Below are positions 23,073 to 34,080 of a stretch of 64,000 bases of DNA, piece after piece. Position 1 is the stretch's first letter. The number at the start of each line of letters is the position of its first letter. A program made the position numbers and the translations under genes. The stretch covers positions 24,896,983 through 24,960,982 of the forward strand of contig CM076191.1 in the NCBI GenBank assembly GCA_038277395.1. The letters run 5' to 3'. Below the pieces are notes generated by a model, which saw only the letters and a list, made by a program, of their open reading frames with translations, was not told where the DNA came from and did not search any database. Origin of the DNA: Dryocosmus kuriphilus (lineage: Eukaryota; Arthropoda; Insecta; Hymenoptera; Cynipidae).

Positions 23073-23798
23073 TGCAAATTTATTTTTCTAGCCTTGTATT
23101 TTTTATATAAGTTAGGGTTATTTTAGAACTATCTATGCGTTCAATAGTTAGAATTTTTCATTTAGATATTATTATTTTTAATAACTTATGCCATGCAGGT
23201 TGGTCTACAATTACTTTGAACACCAAGGTTCTGCAAGAAAATACAATTTTACTCAGTGTTTTGTTGATTATTTATTTATTATTAGCTATTTATATATTAT
23301 TTAATATTTATTAAGTATATTTAATTATTCATTATTTATTTATTATTTATTTATTTAGTTATGACTAGACGGATGACCAGCCGCTGCCTAATTCGGCTAG
23401 TCAACAGGAACGTTTCACCTATGGTCAGGCCCAGGGCAGACCGTACGGTCAGTGTCAAGACTGGATTCCAGACTGGTCTGGGCCTGGCCAGCGCCAAAAG
23501 ATTGTCTACATGGGTTTAACTAAACACTGAGGATTGCGTAAAGCAAGTTAGCAAGGATAAAATAAGATATTTAATTATTATTATTATTAAAGATCTCGAA
23601 TTGAAAGGTTATCGAGAAAGTATGGTATCGCCTCTATCCTATTAAAAAATACTGCAAAAAATTGGATTGACTCGCGAAATAATTAGCGCATTTCTTAATT
23701 TTCTTGGGTACTAAATAAACTGCAAAAAAATCTTATCTTTATTTCATCGAGCGCTACATTTTGCACAAAAACTCCTAAAGAATCTAAAGTGGTTAATG
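23073..23798. other. AT-rich DNA with TTTATTTATTA low complexity
   Basis: No gene. A TTATTTATT-type low-complexity run lies at 23260-23360, and the GGTCTGG-rich block at 23395-23500 is described with 21217-21305. Confidence 0.5.
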
Positions 23799-23800
23799 TA

Positions 23801-25078
23801 CAGTCTGTTCCACAAGAAAGAATACGCGTTTTCTCGAAAATTTTACAGATTTTTGTTCGTTTCTTTTTTGGCCTGACTGTACGTTTCAAGGGCAAGAGCG
23901 GAACTGCCGATTTGGTTCAGTCTCATTCGAAGTGTCGGATAGTGAACAAGTTTGCGCAATGAGTGCAGTATACGCTACACGGTTCGAAGCTGTGTTTTTG
24001 TGCAGCAATGCACACGGACCAAAACTTTCATACTCAGCTGCTGCTAAAGTGCTTAAAAAGTCTAAGTACTTCGTGCAAAAGTGGGTGGAGCGGTACAGGG
24101 ACACAAAAGTTGTTGACGATCTTCCAGGAAAAGAAGAAACGCGAGCAACGTCCAGCAAGGAGGATAAGGGGATCATCGCACTATTCAAGCGCAACCCCAC
24201 TCTACGGCTGCGTGAAGCCGAGGCTAAGCTAGCGGAGAAGGGATTAGACGTTAGTATAAACACCCTAAGACGCAGATTAGCTGAGGCAAACATGCAGTAC
24301 CGTAGCACGAGGCAGAAACCCCAGCTCTCAGAAGTGCACATGCAAAAACGGCTGTCATGGGCTATGGAAAATAATGATCGCGATTGGTCAAATGTGATTT
24401 TTTCCGACGAAGCATCCTTTTGGGCATGGGTTCCAATAAAACGTGCCTGGTCAGGCAAAGGTGAGCGGTTCCTCCAGCGAACTGCTAAACACCCAGTAAA
24501 GATCCATGTTTGGGGATGCTTCTCACAGCGCGGTTTTGGCTGTTTAGAGCTGTTCACTGAGAACCTGAACGCGGAAAAAAAAAAAAAATGGTCAAAATCT
24601 ACAAGCATGGTCTTCTGAGGTCTGCAGAAAAGATGTTTGGAGCCAATAATGAGGTTTGGATCCTTCAAGAGGACAACGATCCCAAACATTGCAGTCGCCT
24701 CTGCAAGAACTGGAAAGCTGAAAATGGCGTCGTCACCTTGGCCTGGCCTTCACAATCTCCTGATGCCAATCCGATTGAAAATGTGTGGAGTGTCGTTAAG
24801 AGAAAACTTGCAGGAAGGCGTGTATTCACCCTCAAGCAGCTCTCTCGACGAATTAGAGAGGTGTGGCGCTCTCTATCTTTACAATATGCTGAAAAATTAG
24901 TCGAGAGCATGCCCAGAAGATGCCAGGCCATTATCGAGAATAATGGCGATTGGACCATTTATTAAGGTAAGCCCTCCCTAATTTTTAAAGCGTTTTTTTT
25001 CATGCCAAAAAAGAAAAATAAAGTTTTCTTTAAAACTTTTCGAGAAAAAACGCGTCTTCTTTCTTGTGGAACAGACTG
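23801..25078 (+). mobile_element. Tc1-like transposon, nearly complete
   Basis: A 1278 bp element bounded by TA on each side. Its inverted repeats of about 45 bp begin CAGTCTGTTCCACAAGAAAG at 23801 and at the complement of 25078. The two ends differ by a few substitutions and short indels. It carries one transposase gene on the plus strand. Size and layout match intact Tc1-type elements, so the only large defect visible is the frameshift inside the gene. Confidence 0.95.
23932..24965 (+). pseudogene. Tc1-type DD34E transposase, frameshifted at an A14 run
   Basis: The enzyme excises and reinserts the element at TA sites in the nucleus. The reading begins MSDSEQVCAM and shows a helix-turn-helix DNA-binding half (LSYSAAAKVLKKSKYFVQKW), then the catalytic half. 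The first Asp is in IFSDEASFW, the second in LQEDNDPKH, and the Glu in SPDANPIENVW. There are 34 residues between the last two, which gives DD34E. About 344 codons span the gene, the usual length. The frame is lost at fourteen consecutive A (24575-24588); downstream, the sequence continues in another frame from MVKIYKHGLL. Apart from that slip the protein looks intact, so either a recent mutation or slippage during expression is possible. Confidence 0.92.
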
Positions 25079-26860
25079 TAGGTCTTGTGCGAATACTGAA
25101 ATATATCAAATAACAAAATTTATGTGTGTCAAAGAATTATGGCGAACTTTTTGTAAATAATCGAAATATCGAAATACACATAATGTAATAATCGCAATGT
25201 TGACAAATTTTCATATTTCACAATGGAGGGAAAAACAAAAAACGAATATCACAATAACCCCAAGTCTGACATTTAATTATCCTGTAATTATTTATAATTA
25301 AAAATAATTCAAATCTAACTTTTTAAGCAAAACAACGGATATTAAAGAAAAACACAGTATCTTTGTTCATTCTATTTTGAAAACCAAATAATAAAATTAC
25401 GAATCCTAGATTTCTAAAAGCATCTCAGCTTTTTTAAAAATAAATAAATAAAAACAATAACTATTGTCAGCGTTTTTTTTTTTCTACAAACAGTTAGAGA
25501 TATAATTTTCATGCAATACCAAAAAAAAAAAAAAAAAATATACGAGCAGATTTGCTTTTCATTCCAAATTTTCACTTTATTACACTAACAACGTTATTTT
25601 TTATTTTTTATTTTAATCATTTACTTATTTATTAAGTCCCTAGGACTAAATAGCCCTCTAAAGAAGAGAAAATACATGTGCCTATTAAACAAAAAAAAAT
25701 AGTGCAAACTCTGTTCCAACAATTATAGTAAACTAAAATTATACTAAAGTTATAGTATATCCGTATTGCACCTAAATTTCCTAAATGATTTAATAATTAA
25801 GCTTTTGACTAATGAAATTAATTTAAAATTATTTAAATAGTTTCTACAAATAATTTTACATGTACCATTGTATTAAAAAACAACAATGACAGAAAAAATC
25901 ATAGGTATTATGCAAAAACTTGAAGGGAAATAAATGAATAAAGTGTAATGTATTAAGTATCGTATAAATTGAAGACATAATTCGTAACTGCTGTTAGAAA
26001 AAATTTAAACCTATAAACAATATTTGCAATACAAAAACGAACCGATAAATTTAAACGTCATATTGTGTACAATTTTACTGCTATATTTTGTAAAATCAAA
26101 TTTGGCCTTGTAATCGAGAAAACCCGTCGAAAAAAATTTACTTTAAATATTTATAAGCATTGAAAATCTAGAAAGTAATTTTTAAAACTGCCGTATCTAC
26201 GCTCACCGAAATTCGATGAGCATAGCAAAAATATTTTACGTGAACCTAGACACTTTTCCTTTTAAAATAAAAATTATAAAAGTTTGTCAAGATTAATCTC
26301 GTTAATGGAGAGATAATTGTTTACATACGAAAGAAAATAACGAATCTGAGAGACAAAAAACTCTGATTAATCAAAAAATATTTTTCCAGCCTACATTTTC
26401 CTCATATTTTTAAACTTATATTAATATGCCATTAAAAAAATAAAATAAAAAATATTTAGATGTTTCTTAAAAATCAAATTCATGCTAACATTGGCGAATT
26501 ACGAGTAGAAGTCTTTCACAAAGGTTATAATACCAAAATGTATAGGTTTAACAGGTATCTTTAAAATGATCAGTTTTAAAAAAAATCTTTTCAAAAAATC
26601 TTTTAAGATTTACGGAATTTTCTGTATGATCTACCGAAAATTCTTGTAAGATTCATAGAGAAAACTATGCTATATAGAATAATTCAGCTTTACTATAATA
26701 AAGTTCTATTTTTTCTAGTGATTGCAATGTTATTATTTTTCCTGTGAACTTATTATTTGGAGTTTCCATTGAAAATCTATAAATACAAAAACATCAAAGG
26801 CAAAGACATAATATAATGCTACAAACTTGGGATTTTCCTTGACTATAGACCTCTCTCCGA
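25079..26860. other. very AT-rich DNA, nothing recognised
   Basis: No gene, RNA or clear repeat beyond A-runs (for example about 18 A near 25522-25539) and TTTATT low complexity near 25595-25640. Confidence 0.5.
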
Positions 26861-27420
26861 TGTGTGAGGGTTTCAGTTTATCAAAGGTCTGCAAATAACA
26901 GGCACAATGATAACCTTGGTTAAGGGAAACGAATCCTTATCAGAATTGGAAACAGAATTCGCGTTTAAGAAATCAAAAAATATGCAAAGGTTATTAATTT
27001 ATATCTAAAATACAAAACTCGAAGGAAATAATTGAACGAAATAAAATATGCACAAAGAATTTAAAGAAAAATATAAAAATGATCCTCCAGTTTAAAATAA
27101 TATGTGGTTAGGTTCAAAATCAAAAAGGATGTATGAAGGGGTAAGTTGAGGGCTTCCTTCCTTATCTCGCGCGAGCAAAGTAAAGACTTACAGAGGTAGT
27201 TCCTGAACCGGCAACAAATCGCCATTGTTCCAACACAATGTAAAACGATTGAAATTCTTTTATAACCGAGATCACGGGGACTTATGAGGCGAAAAAAGCG
27301 GAAGAATGGATGCCAGTCTCGTTATCGCTTCGCCTCTTGTTCTTTATTTCCTTCCACATATGCCACAATAGTTTGCGTTTCAGTACACCAGGTGTTTGTC
27401 TCTCTCACTGAAGAGTAAAG
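26861..27420. promoter_or_regulatory. candidate enhancer-like non-coding block
   Basis: Less AT-rich than its flanks and not seen elsewhere in the window. 26878-26943 holds three GATA-type cores (TTTATC, TGATAA, CTTATCAG), ATCAAAGG of the TCF type and CACAATG of the SOX type. 27210-27240 holds AACAAAT, CCATTGTTC and CACAATG, a SOX-like cluster. Such short motifs occur by chance, so this is a hint only; conservation in relatives would decide. Confidence 0.2.
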
Positions 27421-27842
27421 AATTCCGAATTGCTTAGAAATCGAAAAAAATTTAATTAGTTCTAGTTGTATGTATCTAAAAATTGTTTTGAATTATATTT
27501 AAGGCTAAGTCTAGACAAAATAATTATTTCCTCTCGTGCTTCTCTCGTTATAATTTTTAAACCTAAACAGTTTTCGAACATTTTTAAAAAACATTTTCTA
27601 GGTTCGTTCATTAAAACAGACACAGTTTAAATCTTCAAAATGTGTGGCTGCAACTCCTCATTCTTATTATTAATTTCTAATAAATCTCAAAATTTAAAAT
27701 ATCAAATTTTAAAATTAGGAATATAGTTACAGGGAAAATGGATATCCATCAATCCCTGTTGGGATATTATAATATTATATTACTAGAAAATGCGAAACGG
27801 TAGAAGGCAAAGAAAGATTAGTAGTATATTCCTGTTAGACAC
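27421..27842. other. AT-rich DNA, nothing recognised
   Basis: No gene or repeat recognised. Confidence 0.5.
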
Positions 27843-27853
27843 TGGTTACAGTA

Positions 27854-28166
27854 CTTTTATTTGTTTATACTCCCTTCCCCTTTACGGGTTTGAGAGTCTT
27901 CCAGAATAATTACAAACACAAATCTCTCAAAATCGTGTTGCAGTGGCCCCCAAGTAATTTGACCCTCGAGACATATGAAGCATCTTCTTCCCTGAAAGAT
28001 CACTGGCCTCTTTATGAGGGGACCTACTTTTTAACGTGGGTTCCGGACCACGAGAGCCACGGTAACGCAGAAAACTCCATTGGTACCCCCGACTCAGGAT
28101 TCGACCCCGGACCTCTTGCTTGCAAGGCCAGTGCACTACCACCTGAGCCACCAGGGCTCTCGATAT
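27854..28166 (-). mobile_element. tRNA-Ala-like SINE (family 1), full copy
   Basis: Read on the minus strand from 28166, it starts with GGTGGCTCAGGTGGTAG (A box) and has an anticodon-like loop CTTGCAA (TGC). GGTCCGGGGTCGAATCC follows as a B box, then a body of about 240 bp that matches the copy at 57455-57768 throughout. It is flanked by the 11 bp direct repeat TGGTTACAGTA (27843-27853 and 28167-28177), a target-site duplication left by LINE-driven insertion. The ORFs at 27890-28231 (+) and 27927-28151 (-) are readings of this SINE. Confidence 0.92.
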
Positions 28167-28177
28167 TGGTTACAGTA

Positions 28178-29075
28178 AATCCATATTTTCAAACATCTTT
28201 AGCAACAAAAGCTTCAAGTATAATGGTCTGAAAATTGAAATATCCTCATTTTTCTTATTTTTTAACCGCTGATAACAAAAAAAAACAACATTACAACATG
28301 GCCTTTGTTATTTTGTAATGCTATCTACATACCAAAACCACAATTTGAGGCATACCCGAAAAAAGATCAGACTAAAAAAAAAAGATTTCAGCGTAGTGGT
28401 TTACAAAATGAATTTTCCTCACTTTACTTATTTTTTAACCACTGATAACAAAAATACGCAAGGAGCTTTCACAGAAAAAACGAAGGGTACAAGCGTTGCA
28501 GGTAAGGGGTAATCTCCCATGGAAAAAAAATGAATATCGGCTAGGGTAAGAGATAAAGACATGATCATTACCCATTACTCACCTGCAACACTTTTACCTT
28601 TCATTTTTTTTTTAAATTTGAGCCGTTCTCGAAGAAAATCGGATAATTCTTAGGGTATTATAGGCCTGCCACAAAAAACCGTATCCGTATTAATATATAG
28701 ATACCATTTATTTCACGCTACGGTAATCTTCTTAAAGACTATGAGAAAGGACAAAAATCTGAAAAAGAATTTATTAAAAATTTTCGAAATGCTTTTCGAG
28801 ACGGTGAGAGGTTCTTTTTGACTTAAAAGATCTTTTTCTCTCGACATTCACAGAAGTCGACTACAGTTTGAGAGCTATCTGATCTTTCTTTCGCAGGCTT
28901 CAGTTTTATTTTCCATGTGAGAAAATAAGTCTAAGAGGAGGATTGTGAAAACCTGTTACCATGGGAGCGTACGCGAGGTGTCCCTTAGCTACTTATTCGC
29001 CTTCGTAAGCCGTCCGCACACCTTGTGGTAGACTCAAGACGTAAACTTCGTATTTTCAATTCAATTCCGATCTAG
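28178..29075. other. intergenic DNA, no supported gene
   Basis: No domain in any ORF. Two related segments of about 60 bp near 28245-28280 and 28410-28450 share TCCTCA(C/T)TTTTCTTATTTTTTAACC, an old direct duplication. Confidence 0.5.

Positions 29076-29112
<37 letters not shown>
29076..29112. repeat. poly-C tract (37 C)
   Basis: An uninterrupted run of about 37 C. The length may reflect assembly behaviour. Confidence 0.85.
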
Positions 29113-29389
29113 TTCTCACTAACGCTGAGTATTTAAGTCAGAATGGTCAGCATCTCAGAAATTTACCTTCAAATTTAACATTTACTACTGCCAAGAAGGT
29201 TCATCTCGTGACTGAGAGATTCTTCAATATTTGCCTGGTCAGAGTTTACTGATAATTTATTTATTTTTTGTTAAGTTTACTTAAAAATTAGTACAAAATT
29301 TTTAAAGTGTACCTAAACTTTTTTTCGATTTGAGAGGTATACTCGAATTCAGTTCAACTTCTCAACTTCTCTTATATCATTTCAATAAA

Positions 29390-29710
29390 AAATTTTGTTT
29401 AGAATCACTTGATTTCGCCTAATTCTACATATTTTCTATTCAGTTAAATTAATTATCTTTTAATTCAAAAGTAAAAGTTTGAATTCATTGCAAAATTGAA
29501 TCTCCTTGAACGCAATTGACTAAAAATTGAATTTACTTGATTTAATCCGCTTAATAAAGTTATCTCTCCCTAAATTCGAATGAATTACAGTGAAATTACT
29601 TGAATCTCACAGAATACACTTTGAAACAAGTGGAATTTTTCTTAAATTCTATCGACTCAACTTGCATTTAAGAGAATTCGGTGAAATTTGTTTTAAATTC
29701 AGTGAAACAA
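29390..29710. repeat. degenerate TTGAATTC-rich low-complexity block
   Basis: Short imperfect repeats around TTGAATT and GAATTCA, without a firm period. A similar block lies at 37505-37940. Confidence 0.5.
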
Positions 29711-30300
29711 CTTCCCGTGTACACTGTTAGAAATTTCTTTAGGAATTTTCAGAGACGCGTCACTAAAGCTTTATGCAGAAACCGTTTCTGAATTTTCCTA
29801 AACTGCAATAGAAGTTTCAGCAACGGTAATTACATAACACTCCAATCGCATGTTTCAGAAAATTTTGTTACAGTTTAGGAATTTTCAGTTACTGTAACTG
29901 AAAATTTGAAGGGGTTAAAAAATTTTTTCGGTTCATCAATTTTAATGTAAGATGTGTAGTCTATATTTGTCCTGAGAATATAAATAATAAGAAAATCTGA
30001 ACGACTTCTTATGTATCTATGTTATAATAGTATGTACACTCATTGTATCAAATATATGACCAAATCCCATCTTTTATGATTAGAAGTTTTTTTTACATTT
30101 GGTTCATTGAGTATATTATATAACATAAATATATACGTAGTTATTTAGATATGAATTTCGCTCGTATATAGTCTTACTATAATTTATATTTTCAAGATAA
30201 ATATATATCCCAAATTTGTATTAAAATTAATGAACCAAACAATATTGTGTCTGTATATTACATGTTTGGAGAAATCCACACACAAAATAGTAGATATACA
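29711..30300. other. AT-rich DNA, nothing recognised
   Basis: No gene. Some internal self-similarity of AGGAATTTTCAG and CAGAAAATT near 29740-29905 is too short to classify. Confidence 0.5.
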
Positions 30301-30337
30301 AGGGGGGTTCTGGATATAAATTCCTACCTTACCGGCT

Positions 30338-30811
30338 TTCTAGAACTTCGAGAGCTGTAGTGGTAAATGTCCGTGCTAAGCTTCTAGAATGTTCGATGTG
30401 ACGTCACTAAGCACGAAATTTGCGAAAACAACTTCTCCTTCCCCCTCCGGCCCCTCTATCGCCCATCGCCCATAACCTTCTAGAATATTCTCGATGATAT
30501 CATTTACTACGCAGTTGCGAGACACGAAATTGATGAAAAACAACCTCCCCTTCCCCCTCTAACCCCTATCAGCTTCTAGAAATTCTCTCGATGATCTCAT
30601 TAAACTACGTATCAAAACGTTTAATCGCAGACGCATCTGACACGTGTAGAACCTTCTAGAACTTTAAGATAAAGAGGTGAATATATTTCTCTCTCCCTCT
30701 CTCCATTAGCTTCTAGAAAATATATGGGATGATCTCATTAAACAACGCAATACATTTACGTTTGAAAACGTTTAATTGCAGACGCGTCTGAACCTGTAGA
30801 CAATTCTAGAA
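30338..30811 (+). promoter_or_regulatory. tandem array of heat-shock elements
   Basis: TTCTAGAA occurs seven times: 30338, 30382, 30478, 30574, 30654, 30711 and 30804. Heat shock factor trimers bind alternating GAA/TTC pentamers. Three sites here are perfect three-pentamer elements: TTCTAGAATGTTC (30382-30394), TTCTAGAATATTC (30478-30490) and GAACCTTCTAGAA (30649-30661). Sites 2, 3 and 4 are spaced exactly 96 bp apart. The repeating unit also holds TCGATGATNTCAT and CCTTCCCCCTC. Units 3 and 4 are longer (about 135 bp) and share ACGTTTAATYGCAGACGC. A CRE-like TGACGTCA lies at 30399-30406. The array ends about 60 bp upstream of a TATA box. HSF regulation is inferred from motif and layout. Confidence 0.75.
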
Positions 30812-30871
30812 CTTTAAGGTAAAGAGGAAGATACATTAGTAGACAAAGATAGTACCTATATTAATTGTAAA

Positions 30872-30912
30872 TATATAAGCACATTTCATATTAAATTTTG
30901 TTAGTCAGCATT
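30872..30912 (+). promoter_or_regulatory. core promoter: TATA box and initiator-like site
   Basis: TATATAAG at 30872-30879 is followed, about 33-35 bp later, by AGTCAGCATT (30903-30912), similar to the arthropod initiator with +1 at about 30907. This gives a 5' UTR of about 110 nt that is rich in A, as is usual for insect heat-shock messages. Confidence 0.55.
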
Positions 30913-31017
30913 AAACATCCAAATTGTTCACAACGCGAAAAAGTCAGATTAAATATCTGAGAAAATACGAGTGTTAAATTTGAGTTTCTTCATTATTATT
31001 AGATTGCACACTTAAAG

Positions 31018-31278
31018 ATGCCTCTATTTGAAACTCATTTGGTTGCAGTAGAATCGTACGTGAAATATTGTGAATATGTAAAAAGAGGCATTTCAATGAC
31101 GGAATTTTTTGGAGATGTACGAAAAATACTGAAAAGTCCCGCTGACATTTATTTATCTGTATCTGGGATGTTTGTAATTATTATAAAAGATGGAGTAAGA
31201 ATCTTGTGGGATCCTGTAAAGAAGACAATTTGTCATATAGGCGTTAAAATAGATGAGGAGGATGTTCCGGCTAGCTAG
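31018..31278 (+). CDS. 86-residue protein of unknown function, heat-shock-type promoter
   Basis: I do not recognise this protein. The ATG has A at -3 and is the first ATG in the long frame downstream of the inferred start site. The product begins MPLFETHLVAVESYVKY and ends EEDVPAS. It has no signal peptide. A helical-looking N-terminal half (residues about 8-40) precedes an alternating hydrophobic stretch (about 45-75: IYLSVSGMFVIII, then VRILWDPVKKTICHIGV), which suggests beta strands. The pattern of strand, SxxG, strand, then WDPVKKTICHI distantly recalls the second half of a PTB/PID-type domain, but this is weak. The gene has its own promoter upstream, AATAAA 23 bp after the stop, and composition unlike the AT-rich chance ORFs. 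It could be a host gene, or a gene or remnant of an unknown element beside the BEL/Pao copy. A protein search and expression data would decide. Confidence 0.55.
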   Translation: MPLFETHLVAVESYVKYCEYVKRGISMTEFFGDVRKILKSPADIYLSVSGMFVIIIKDGVRILWDPVKKTICHIGVKIDEEDVPAS

Positions 31279-31300
31279 GTAACTGAAAAGACTCGGGGGT

Positions 31301-31306
31301 AATAAA
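31301..31306 (+). terminator. polyadenylation signal AATAAA
   Basis: It lies 23 bp after the TAG of the 86-codon ORF. A GT-rich stretch (GGGTCTGTGTGGG, 31364-31376) follows about 60 bp on. Placement fits a short 3' UTR. Confidence 0.5.
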
Positions 31307-31370
31307 AGTTTCTCCGGGTGACAAAGAGCAGTTATGATTGAGAGGCGAGCAAACAGGCCCATTGGGTCTG

Positions 31371-32663
31371 TGTGGGAAATTTAGCAAATACGAGGAGAAA
31401 GTGAGATTTGTTCGAAATAATAGTCCATGCCGACGCGCCGTTCTCGAGATCGGGATAATAAAGGAAATAGGAAAGCGAGTTTGCCTAAGAAGGCCCCGGT
31501 GAGCGTGTAGAACGAGATGGGTCTGGTCATCACGTGATTACCCGATGCCCTCCGTAAATGAGCCTTCCTTCTTCTCGTAAATCTTTTCAGATCTTAGGTC
31601 TTATATTTTAAAACATAAATCTAAGCCTGCGTTGTCCTTCAATGAGCTTAAATGCTTCAACTCACGATTTGTCAAACCATATTTTAAGTTTAGAGGACAA
31701 ATGTTGTAAAATTTCAAATAATTGACTAATTTTCCATGACATAATAATCCTTCATCATTATATATGAAATGTTGATATTTGTGTTAGAGACAATATGGTA
31801 GATGTATTCTAGTTTTGTAAATTTATTATTCATGTTCGTAATTTAGTATTTTGTGATTATGTATAATTTGTTCCACAGATGTAATTTGTTAAGACTTAAA
31901 TTTTAGTTCGGATGTTTATATGATTGATTGCGTGGGTTCACAGTGTGTATGGTAGCAGAAAGGAAGGAGATCTGTTTGAAGGATGGTTGAATTCTACGTT
32001 TTGTCTGGATGAACCCTGGAGTTCGCGGTTGTGACCTCACAAGTCGTATTAAAGTCATTTAACAAAGATGGTGAGCATGTCCTCCCACCTCTCCACTCTG
32101 CGCCACCGCGACACGGGCACCTGATAGGGCCGTGTTCGTAGCCTTCGCTTGGGGAAGTCTCACTGGTTTCCAAGATTCATATCTTCGAAAGAAAGATCAG
32201 GACTTCTCCAAGGCGTTAGACCCACCTATAGCATGAGGTCCAAATTTAGGCAGGAGGGAGTGGCACCCTCTGGGCCAGGCACGGCGGGGTGAGAGGAAAG
32301 TGGAGGAATGCGACAGCCGTTCTAGTGGACAACACCGGAAAAGCGGCTCCTTTCGGCTCTATAGGGAAGAGAGTTTTGCTACCCGAAGGGCGGGGCCGAA
32401 AGGGCCCAGCGCAAGCGTGGGTGGGATGAGACACTTGCTCTCCAGCGCTCAACCAGACAAGTTAATTACGTCCTCTTGAAAAGTTTGGAATTCGTGTCCG
32501 GGTGTTTGAATTTGTTCACTTACAAATCAGTAGAGCTCACGATTTGTGTCGCGTTATTAAATCGGGATGAACAATATTATATATAATAAATCCAGTTTGT
32601 TTAATTTCATGTAACTTCTTGTGTGTTTAATTCTTCCTGCTTTCACTCCTTAACCCGAATATT
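31371..32663 (+). mobile_element. possible 5' LTR and leader of the BEL/Pao element
   Basis: The region before the primer-binding-like site at 32664 is probably the 5' LTR. It contains AATAAATCCAGTTTG near 32587, which fits a polyadenylation signal. Its left edge is uncertain (a TG occurs at 31371), because the 3' LTR is not in the window and cannot be compared. A GC-rich stretch at 32240-32450 carries no recognisable coding. Some of 31371-32000 may be host DNA. Confidence 0.35.
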
Positions 32664-32853
32664 TGGTGCCCCGGGTGAGGAATAAATTCGGACAATTAAA
32701 GCAGAGGAGTGTAAACCCAAGTGAGTGTGAACACAACAGTGAACGTGAACACAATAGTGAACGCGAACACAAAGTGAGTGGAAACACCAAAGTGAGTGGA
32801 AAACCAAAGTGAGTTGCGTGTGTGTGGTTTAAGTCACTGGATTATTTTACATC

Positions 32854-34030
32854 ATGATGAAACGTGGACAAGGACGAAAACGCACTGCTGCGGTGACAAG
32901 AGGAGCTCTCCCTGGAGCAAAAAGAGCCCGGACGAATACTACGAGGACCGAACGAGCGACGATCAACAACAAGGGTAAATCTACACGTGGCCGAGCCGTC
33001 GCTATGACTCGCTCGAGAAAAGTCCCAACTGTTGCAGCCGGGGAAGGCGACAACTTCGTAGTCTTGCCAATGGACCAGGATGACACCGTGATTCAACCGA
33101 CAATCTTACAGGCTTTGGGTGGACTACGATCGGAGACGGCTGCTACAGCGGCTACGACAAGAACCTCCGAAACCATAAGCACGAGTAATCAGGATCCTGT
33201 CGACGCATTAGGCGATTCATCAAGCATCAGAACAGTAAGTGGTGCTCAAGGATTGAACCAGGTAAATACCACAAGTATATACACGCGCACAGAAGTAAAT
33301 CCGATCACTTTATTTGCCGAGTCCTTGCAAGAAACATTACGCGTCGTCAGAGAGGCATCTCTGAGTGATACAGACTCGCGTATAGGTGGTCGGATCCAAA
33401 TCGCGAAGGAATTGCCAATCTTCAGCGGAAACCCCTTAGAATGGATGCATTTTGAGGCTGTGTATAAATCTTCTACTCGTTTGTGTCAATTCACTGATCG
33501 TGAAAATATTTCAAGGTTATACAAATCTTTGCGCGATCAAGCTCGTGAAGCGGTAGAAACTTTATTATGTACGGCTACTACGGTCGAACCAATTATGGAA
33601 CTTTTGAAATTAAATTTCGGTAACAAACGACATGTAGCTGAGAGAATTCTTAGATATTTATGATTTACCAAGCTTGAAATGCGGAAAGATAGACATTGCT
33701 CAATTCGCTACGCGCTTGAAAAACGCAATTTCCTCTTTTAAGTCGCTAGATATGCCGGAATATATTAATAGCATAGATTTGTTAAGAAGCGTAGTAAGTA
33801 AGATCACCGAAGAGAAGAAGAATTTGTTCAATCGTTATGTAGCTAGCGACCCCAGAATGAGTTGCTTGGAAAAACTTTCCGAATTTTTATACGAAGACGC
33901 TGAATACGCTATTAACGGTGGTCTTTTAAATTTAGAAATTACAACTCCGATTTTTAGAAATAATGATAGGGATATACACAATGTACCGAGAAGGCAAGGA
34001 AGAGCTCAAAACGCGGCATCGGGTTCGTAG
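32854..34030 (+). pseudogene. BEL/Pao gag, frameshifted
   Basis: Encodes the particle protein of the retrotransposon. It starts MMKRGQGRKR with a basic Lys/Arg-rich N terminus. The Gag core follows around LPIFSGNPLEWMHFEAVYKS, a pattern typical of BEL/Pao and related Gag proteins. The frame stops at 33663 after RILRYL and continues in a different frame from 33674 (KCGKIDIAQFATRL). It stops again at 34030. About 390 codons are spanned before the zinc knuckles. Confidence 0.85.
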
Positions 34031-34080
34031 CATCGGCGCGTCCTGAACTTACTTTTCAGATTAACGATTCCGATTCGGAA

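Noticed and set aside
23886..24689. 267-codon minus-strand ORF over the Tc1 element
   Set aside because: Opposite-strand shadow of the transposase, which has all catalytic motifs on the plus strand.
29076..29112. Poly-C run as a functional element
   Set aside because: Homopolymers of this length are unreliable, and nothing around it suggests a role.
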